Positions 6,314 through 10,205 of a stretch of 10,205 bases of DNA are shown here, piece after piece. The position numbers and the translations under genes were made by a program. The notes under the pieces were generated by a model. That model worked only from the letters and a program-made list of their open reading frames with translations, was not told the DNA's origin and searched no databases. Numbering within the stretch: the stretch's first letter is position 1; the number at the start of each line of letters is the position of its first letter. Source of the DNA: a bacterium HR20 (GTDB lineage Bacteria; Bacteroidota; Ignavibacteria; Kapaibacteriales; NICIL-2). The stretch lies in the NCBI GenBank assembly GCA_002898675.1, contig BEHW01000078.1, positions 1 through 10,205 on the forward strand, read 5' to 3'.

Positions 6314-8812
6314 CTATTCATCCGTTGCAGCCATTGCGGGGGTAGCTTCTTCTGCTTTTGCTTCGGTAAAGGTCAACGCTTTTCCACTTGAATCGAGTTC
6401 TGCAACGATTGCAGCGCCTTCCTTGAACGTCCCACGCAACACTTCCTCAGCAAGAGGATCTTCCAAGTACCGCTGGAGTGCTCGCCGCAGCGGACGCGCA
6501 CCATACTTTTCATCGTAGCCTTTCTCGGCAAGGAAATCTTTTGCCTGCTGGCTCAAGTGGAGCGTCATGTTCTGCTGGGCCAGACGCTTATAGAGCCGTT
6601 CCAATTGCAGCTCAATGATCTGGTAGATGTGCTCTTTCTTGAGCGGACGGAAGATGATGTAGTCATCTATTCGATTGAGGAATTCCGGATTGAACAGCCG
6701 CCGCATTGCCTCCTCAATCGTTTGCTTCATGGCTTCGTACTTGTCTTCCGCTTCAGGGCCAGCAGCAAAGCCGATCTTTCCACCGGCTTTGAGATCGCGA
6801 ACCCCGACGTTCGACGTCATGATGATGATGGTGTTCTTGAAATCCACCCGCCGACCTAAGCCATCAGTCAGAATACCATCGTCGAACACCTGAAGCAGGA
6901 TGTTGAACACATCTGGATGTGCTTTCTCGATTTCATCGAGCAGCACAATGCTGTATGGCTTACGACGGACCTTCTCGGTCAGTTGTCCGCCTTCCTCGTA
7001 GCCGACATAGCCTGGCGGTGCGCCGATGAGGCGCGAGACGCTGAACTTTTCCATGTACTCGCTCATGTCAATTCGGACGAGTGCATCCTCCGAATTGAAC
7101 ATGAACCGCGCCAGCGCTTTGGCAAGTTCTGTCTTTCCAACGCCAGTCGGGCCGAGGAACATGAACGAACCGATCGGACGAGCGGGATCTTTGAGTCCTG
7201 CGCGAGCGCGGCGAATCGCACGTGCCAGCTGTTCAACGGCTTCATCCTGCCCGATGACTTGGCGTTTGAGTTCATCGGCCATGCGGAGGAGCTTGTCGGA
7301 TTCGCTTTCCGCAATGCGGTTGACGGGAATCCCCGTCATGCTGGCGACGACATCGGCGATGTCATCGGCAGTGACGGTGAAGATCTGTTCGGTCGCTTGT
7401 TCTTCCCACTCTTCCTTGGCGCGCTCGAGTTCGGCTTGGAGTTTCTTTTCCTCATCCCGTAGTGCAGCGGCCTCCTCGAAGCGCTGCGCACGGACGACAT
7501 CGTTTTTGCGGCGACGAACTTCCTCGATTCGCTGTTCGAGTTCGAGAATTTCCTGCGGTACGGTGTAGTTTGCCAGATGCACCCGCGCTCCAGCTTCGTC
7601 GAGCACGTCAATGGCTTTGTCGGGGAAGTAGCGATCGGTGATGTAACGCTCCGAGAGCCGTACACAGGCGGTAATCGCTTCGTCGGTGTAACGGACGCTA
7701 TGGTGCTCTTCGTACCGATCCTTGATGTTTTCGAGGATCTGCAGCGTTTCCTCTGCGGTCGGAGGGTCAACGATGATTTTTTGGAAGCGGCGTTCGAGCG
7801 CGCCGTCTTTCTCGATGTACTGGCGGTATTCATCGAGCGTGGTTGCACCGATGCACTGGATGTCACCACGCGCCAGCGCTGGCTTGAACATGTTCGATGC
7901 ATCGAGCGAGCCTGATGCGCCGCCTGCGCCGACGATGGTATGGATTTCATCAATGAACAAGATCACATCCTTTGCCTTCTCGAGCTCATTCATGACCGCT
8001 TTCATGCGCTCTTCGAACTGCCCGCGGTATTTTGTGCCGGCAACGAGTGCGGCAAGATCGAGCGTGACGATGCGCTTGTCGTAGAGCACACGTGGCACTT
8101 TCCGCTCGACGATGCGCAGCGCCAGACCTTCGACAATTGCTGTCTTGCCGACGCCTGGCTCGCCGATCAGCACCGGGTTATTCTTCTTGCGGCGGGCAAG
8201 CACTTGGGCAACTCGTTCAATTTCGCGCTCGCGACCAATGACGGGATCGAGTTTGCCTTCGAGTGCAAGTTTGGTCAAATCGCGTCCGAAGTTATCGAGC
8301 ACCGGAGTTTTGACGCGTTCGGGCGCGTCCTTTTTTCGAGTTCGTGTGCTCGCACTTCCACGTGATGCGGAGCTTTTGCCTGATGTGATCGCATCGAGTT
8401 CTTTCCGTGCAGCGTCATAGGTAACGCCGAACTGTGCCAGCACCTGCGCAGCGATGTTGTCCTCATCTCGGAGGAGCGAAAGGAGCAGGTGCTCGGTACC
8501 GATGACGTCGCTTTTGTAGAGCTTTGCTTCGAGGTAGGTGATCTTGAGAACTTTCTCGGCTTGCTTGGTCAGTGGGATATTGCCAATCGTCAGCGTACCG
8601 CTAGTGGTGCGGACGGTGTCTTCGATTGCTTTCTTGAGGCGGAAGAGGTCCACACCCAGATTCCGCAGAATTTTGACGGCAATGCCTTCGCCTTCTCGGA
8701 TCAATCCGAGCAGCAAGTGTTCAGTGCCGATGTAGTCGTGCCCGAGCCGGAGCGCTTCCTCACGGCTGAGGCGGATGACTTCCTGCACGCGGTTCGAAAA
8801 GTTGCCGTCCAT
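6314..8812 (-). CDS. clpC: ATP-dependent Clp protease ATP-binding subunit ClpC
   Basis: The 832-residue product has full-length ClpC architecture. Two Clp-N repeats cover residues 1-145 (each with IGTEHLLL, at 28-35 and 104-111). The first AAA+ module has Walker A GEPGVGKT (217-224), Walker B VILFIDE (283-289) and an arginine-bearing ALERRF (338-343). A coiled middle domain carries a UVR-like segment (RFEEAAALRDEEKKL, 444-458). The second AAA+ module has Walker A GPTGVGKT (554-561) and Walker B SIVLLDE (621-627). An IGF tripeptide (680-682) matches the ClpP-docking loop, so it should unfold substrates into ClpP in the cytoplasm. The C-terminal sub-domain includes GARPLRRALQRYLEDPL. The N-terminus is close to what I recall of Chlorobi ClpC. 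Start at MDGNFSNRV; AGGT about eight bases upstream is a weak ribosome-binding site. No mcsA/mcsB, ctsR or clpP is adjacent, and no CIRCE-like operator is visible. No convincing promoter is seen right before the gene; the nearest good one is at 9120-9150, behind a terminator. Confidence 0.97.
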   Translation of the reverse strand: MDGNFSNRVQEVIRLSREEALRLGHDYIGTEHLLLGLIREGEGIAVKILRNLGVDLFRLKKAIEDTVRTTSGTLTIGNIPLTKQAEKVLKITYLEAKLYKSDVIGTEHLLLSLLRDEDNIAAQVLAQFGVTYDAARKELDAITSGKSSASRGSASTRTRKKDAPERVKTPVLDNFGRDLTKLALEGKLDPVIGREREIERVAQVLARRKKNNPVLIGEPGVGKTAIVEGLALRIVERKVPRVLYDKRIVTLDLAALVAGTKYRGQFEERMKAVMNELEKAKDVILFIDEIHTIVGAGGASGSLDASNMFKPALARGDIQCIGATTLDEYRQYIEKDGALERRFQKIIVDPPTAEETLQILENIKDRYEEHHSVRYTDEAITACVRLSERYITDRYFPDKAIDVLDEAGARVHLANYTVPQEILELEQRIEEVRRRKNDVVRAQRFEEAAALRDEEKKLQAELERAKEEWEEQATEQIFTVTADDIADVVASMTGIPVNRIAESESDKLLRMADELKRQVIGQDEAVEQLARAIRRARAGLKDPARPIGSFMFLGPTGVGKTELAKALARFMFNSEDALVRIDMSEYMEKFSVSRLIGAPPGYVGYEEGGQLTEKVRRKPYSIVLLDEIEKAHPDVFNILLQVFDDGILTDGLGRRVDFKNTIIIMTSNVGVRDLKAGGKIGFAAGPEAEDKYEAMKQTIEEAMRRLFNPEFLNRIDDYIIFRPLKKEHIYQIIELQLERLYKRLAQQNMTLHLSQQAKDFLAEKGYDEKYGARPLRRALQRYLEDPLAEEVLRGTFKEGAAIVAELDSSGKALTFTEAKAEEATPAMAATDE

Positions 8813-9021
8813 TTGTGTTACCTACAAAATCGTTGCATTCGATTCGGCGCCGAGCGGCTCAAGCTCCGAGCGCCAACGCAATGGACGCAGACAAGCCGCG
8901 GTGTATTGCAGCGCCGCGATCGCGGCACTGAGAGAAGCACTCGTGGTCTGATTCAACTATCGGCAGGTTGCCAGAGAACATGAAGCACCGTGCTCTGTGG
9001 CATCCTGACCGCAGCGCGAAA
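8813..9021 (-). other. leader region upstream of clpC, no gene recognised
   Basis: This 209-base stretch holds no open frame that I can support. On the minus strand a CGATTTTG (8832-8825) resembles a -7 box with its first two bases changed, and a TTG lies too far upstream (27 bases between). If clpC has no promoter here, its mRNA would have to come through the terminator at 9022-9047. Confidence 0.4.
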
Positions 9022-9047
9022 CAAAAAGCCCTCACCGAGGTGAGGGC
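9022..9047 (-). terminator. rho-independent terminator upstream of clpC
   Basis: An 8-bp GC-rich stem pairs 9028-9035 with 9040-9047 around a four-base loop (CTCG on the minus strand). TTTTTGTTT follows on the minus strand from 9027. No protein gene ends before it on this strand, so it must serve a short RNA or act as a leader terminator. Confidence 0.75.
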
Positions 9048-9071
9048 AAAGGCTTTGGAAAGCCTACAGCA

Positions 9072-9107
9072 CTAAGCCTTGTTGCGAAAAGGACACAAAG
9101 TGAACAT
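9072..9107 (-). CDS. micro-ORF in the leader (possible 11-residue leader peptide)
   Basis: ATG at 9107-9105 opens a frame encoding MFTLCPFRNKA and ending in TAG (9074-9072). GAGAAG directly before the ATG is purine-rich but too close for a normal ribosome-binding site. With the inferred RNA start near 9115 it would be nearly leaderless. Its last codons overlap the segment that can pair with the hairpin arm at 9055-9049, which is how leader peptides influence attenuators. No single amino-acid codon is enriched. An open frame this short can easily be chance. Confidence 0.2.
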   Translation of the reverse strand: MFTLCPFRNKA

Positions 9108-9119
9108 TCTTCTCGCATG

Positions 9120-9150
9120 CAAATATAGAGCGCTTTCATGTATTTTGCAA
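9120..9150 (-). promoter_or_regulatory. Bacteroidota-type promoter for the candidate RNA / clpC leader
   Basis: On the minus strand TTG (9150-9148), exactly 20 bases, then TATATTTG (9127-9120) match the TTG...TAnnTTTG pattern, with the same spacing as the P460 promoter. It points toward clpC, whose start is about 300 bases downstream. Confidence 0.6.
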
Positions 9151-9166
9151 TCACCTAACCTTTGGA

Positions 9167-9835
9167 GTGTGGTATGGACGCACGTGTGGACTCGACGATG
9201 CAGGGGCAAATTTAGGGCTCTATACGCTCTTGATATCCAAGAAGGTTGGTCCTCATGGCAGAGTGTACGCTTTTGAACCTGTTCCGGACTTATGTAATCA
9301 TCTCAAAGACCATCTTGCTCTCAATAATGCTACGAATGTAGAATGCCAGCAATGTGCACTTTCAGATACGCACGGATCAACAACGATCTCTATTGATGGC
9401 ACAAAAAGTTCAATTTATTTCTCGAGCTCCTCACACATTACAGAAGTCCCAACGACAACAATTGATCACTTCGTAGCCGAAAAATCACATTGATAGGATT
9501 GATGCGATCAAGGTAGATGTCGAGGGAGCGGAATTGAATGTCATTCGGGGAGCCGACACAGTAATCCGACGGGATAAACCGATACTGTTCGTCGAAATCA
9601 ATTTCGCCACGCTGCCTGCGGCAGGTGTACGTCCAGAGGAGCTCTTTCGTGAGATTATCCGGTACGGCTACGCAGCGTATGTTATCCGCTCTAGGAAGGC
9701 CGCTCTAGGAAGGCAATTCCGGTACAGGAAACCATAGAGCCGCACGGTCAGTTGTGTTACGATAACTACATTTTTTTCCACGCCATTGCTAATTGGGCAC
9801 AAAGTAATTTGGCAGACAGCCGGCGTGGTCTCTAA
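9167..9835 (+). pseudogene. decayed FkbM-family SAM-dependent methyltransferase
   Basis: Three frame segments together read as one FkbM methyltransferase. Positions 9167-9484 give the SAM-binding motif DAGANLGLYTLL (usual D-V/I-GANxG), GRVYAFEPVP and TTTIDHF. Positions 9485-9699 give IDAIKVDVEGAELNVIRGA. Positions 9714-9835 give CYDNYIFFHAIANW and a TAA at 9833-9835. The first break is near a five-A run (9480-9484), where deleting one A joins the frames. The second is a perfect 14-bp tandem duplication (9686-9713); removing one copy restores an open frame to 9835. With both repaired, about 218 codons remain, slightly short of the family's usual length. The part before DAGANLG does not look like the family, so the 5' end is probably lost. 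FkbM enzymes O-methylate sugars or other small molecules, often in surface-polysaccharide loci. The segment is more AT-rich than its neighbours, which suggests acquired DNA. The first break could also be a sequencing error. Confidence 0.85.
9686..9713 (+). repeat. perfect 14-bp tandem duplication that frameshifts the FkbM gene
   Basis: CCGCTCTAGGAAGG occurs twice head to tail (9686-9699 and 9700-9713) with no mismatch. Fourteen is not a multiple of three, so the frame changes and an early TAG is met at 9735-9737. With a single copy the frame stays open for a further 40 or so codons to 9833-9835, strong evidence for a recent duplication. Confidence 0.9.
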
Positions 9836-10205
9836 GACTGCTATGGCGCAGGAGAGCACGGGATGAGTCAGTGTGCTGTGCAGGTTTTCGAAGATCAAAT
9901 AGCCGACGGAGTACGTATGAACAATGTCAAGCTGACCACGTGTGTGATCGGCTGATACGGCCCGCCACTGTACGACCACAACGTCACTGGAGTTCGAGCC
10001 GGTGTCCTGCTTGCCATCAGTAAATGCTCCCGTCCTGCGAGCCATAGAGAAGGGACGGTGGATCCTTCTGTCGCGGGCTGCACAGTGCGGCTTCATCCCA
10101 ACGTGGGTGAATCCAGCAGCCCGAGGCGGATCTGCGTGAGCCCATCAGTCGCCCTCCTGGCAGCTTGGAGCCAGGCTGGTAAGGGGCTTCAGAAATGGTC
10201 TATGC
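9836..10205. other. gene-less right end with several inverted repeats
   Basis: I recognise no gene in these 370 bases. Three inverted repeats stand out: CCGTCC (10030-10035) with GGACGG (10053-10058); CGGGCTGC (10074-10081) with GCAGCCCG (10116-10123), whose loop contains a further nested stem formed by TTCA/TGAA and CCCA/TGGG; and CCTGGC (10156-10161) with GCCAGG (10170-10175). On the plus strand a frame is open from 9956 to the window edge (83 codons), but it has no clear start, no recognisable motif and odd composition, so it is not called as a gene. The region could be a structured RNA, the end of a mobile element, or degraded coding DNA; the sequence here does not decide. Confidence 0.5.

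Larger units (their letters stand above)
9022..9115 (-). ncRNA. candidate small RNA or attenuated leader of clpC
   Basis: A promoter with both boxes (9150-9120) and a strong terminator (ending near 9022) bracket about 95 bases with no conventional gene. The inferred RNA starts near 9115. It contains a 12-codon open frame (9107-9072), a hairpin (9065-9050, stem AGGCTT with AAGCCT) and the terminal stem-loop with its U tail. Segments near 9080-9074, 9065-9059 and the U-tract side of the terminator (9030-9025) can each pair with 9056-9049, so competing folds are possible. It matches none of the RNA classes I know (no SRP, tmRNA, 6S or RNase P signature). The promoter and terminator are directly visible; the existence and role of the RNA are inferred. 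Confidence 0.5.

Noticed and set aside
6557..8983. Long plus-strand open frames opposite clpC (for example 6917-7462, 7026-7568, 7940-8365)
   Set aside because: They are exact shadows of a full-length, motif-complete clpC on the other strand, and their translations show no domain pattern.
8813..9120. Known RNA classes (SRP, tmRNA, 6S, RNase P, tRNA) for the clpC-upstream RNA
   Set aside because: None of their conserved core sequences or a cloverleaf fold is visible on either strand.
9668..10096. Minus-strand 142-codon open frame at the right end
   Set aside because: It runs antisense through the end of the FkbM remnant, including the 14-bp duplication, and shows no motif.
10030..10205. HEARO/omega RNA of an IscB element
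   Set aside because: The hairpins are suggestive, but I cannot match the sequence to the conserved core from memory, and no associated nuclease ORF is inside the window; kept only as a hypothesis.
1..10205. CRISPR array or rRNA/tRNA genes
   Set aside because: No spaced direct repeats and no rRNA or tRNA signatures were seen; the only clear tandem repeat is the 14-bp duplication.

Overview
The window looks like a bacterial chromosome segment from the Bacteroidota/Chlorobiota (FCB) side of the tree. Three things point that way. The ClpC protein has an N-terminus like that of Chlorobi-type ClpC. Most gene starts lack a Shine-Dalgarno sequence. Several intergenic regions carry boxes matching the Bacteroidota promoter consensus (TTG, about 20 bases, then TAnnTTTG). 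The assignment is an inference from memory of these families; no phylogeny was run.

Layout, left to right. (1) Positions 3-866 (+): the 3' part of a polytopic membrane protein of unknown family. (2) Positions 863-2796 (-): a two-gene unit, a FemAB/GNAT-like acyltransferase followed by a formyltransferase with an ATGA stop/start overlap; a sugar- or amine-modifying pair is the likely role. (3) Positions 2881-3993 (+): a bacterial release-factor-like protein of the baeRF/Balon type, a candidate ribosome hibernation factor. (4) Positions 3990-5142 (-): a cytochrome P460-family c-type heme protein, a rho-independent terminator, then a MarR regulator with a cysteine-rich C-terminal extension. (5) Positions 5396-6223 (+): a protein with a histone-H1-like Lys/Ala/Pro linker and an Mrr_N-like winged helix. 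(6) Positions 6314-8812 (-): clpC, the AAA+ unfoldase partner of ClpP. (7) Positions 8813-9166: no conventional gene, but a promoter-to-terminator unit on the minus strand that looks like a small RNA or an attenuated leader. (8) Positions 9167-9835 (+): a decayed FkbM-family methyltransferase, broken by an apparent one-base insertion and a perfect 14-bp tandem duplication. (9) Positions 9836-10205: no recognisable gene, but several strong inverted repeats.

The genes mix housekeeping and stress functions (ClpC proteolysis, possible ribosome hibernation), periplasmic heme or nitrogen-oxide chemistry with an adjacent regulator, and cell-surface modification. The right end is accessory-like and decaying. 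Gene packing is tight: both convergent pairs on the left (863-866 and 3990-3993) interleave their stop codons in the same 4-base string, CTAA. The most interesting unexplained signals are the minus-strand RNA unit upstream of clpC, the terminator tail that doubles as a promoter box before the MarR gene, and the structured right end.
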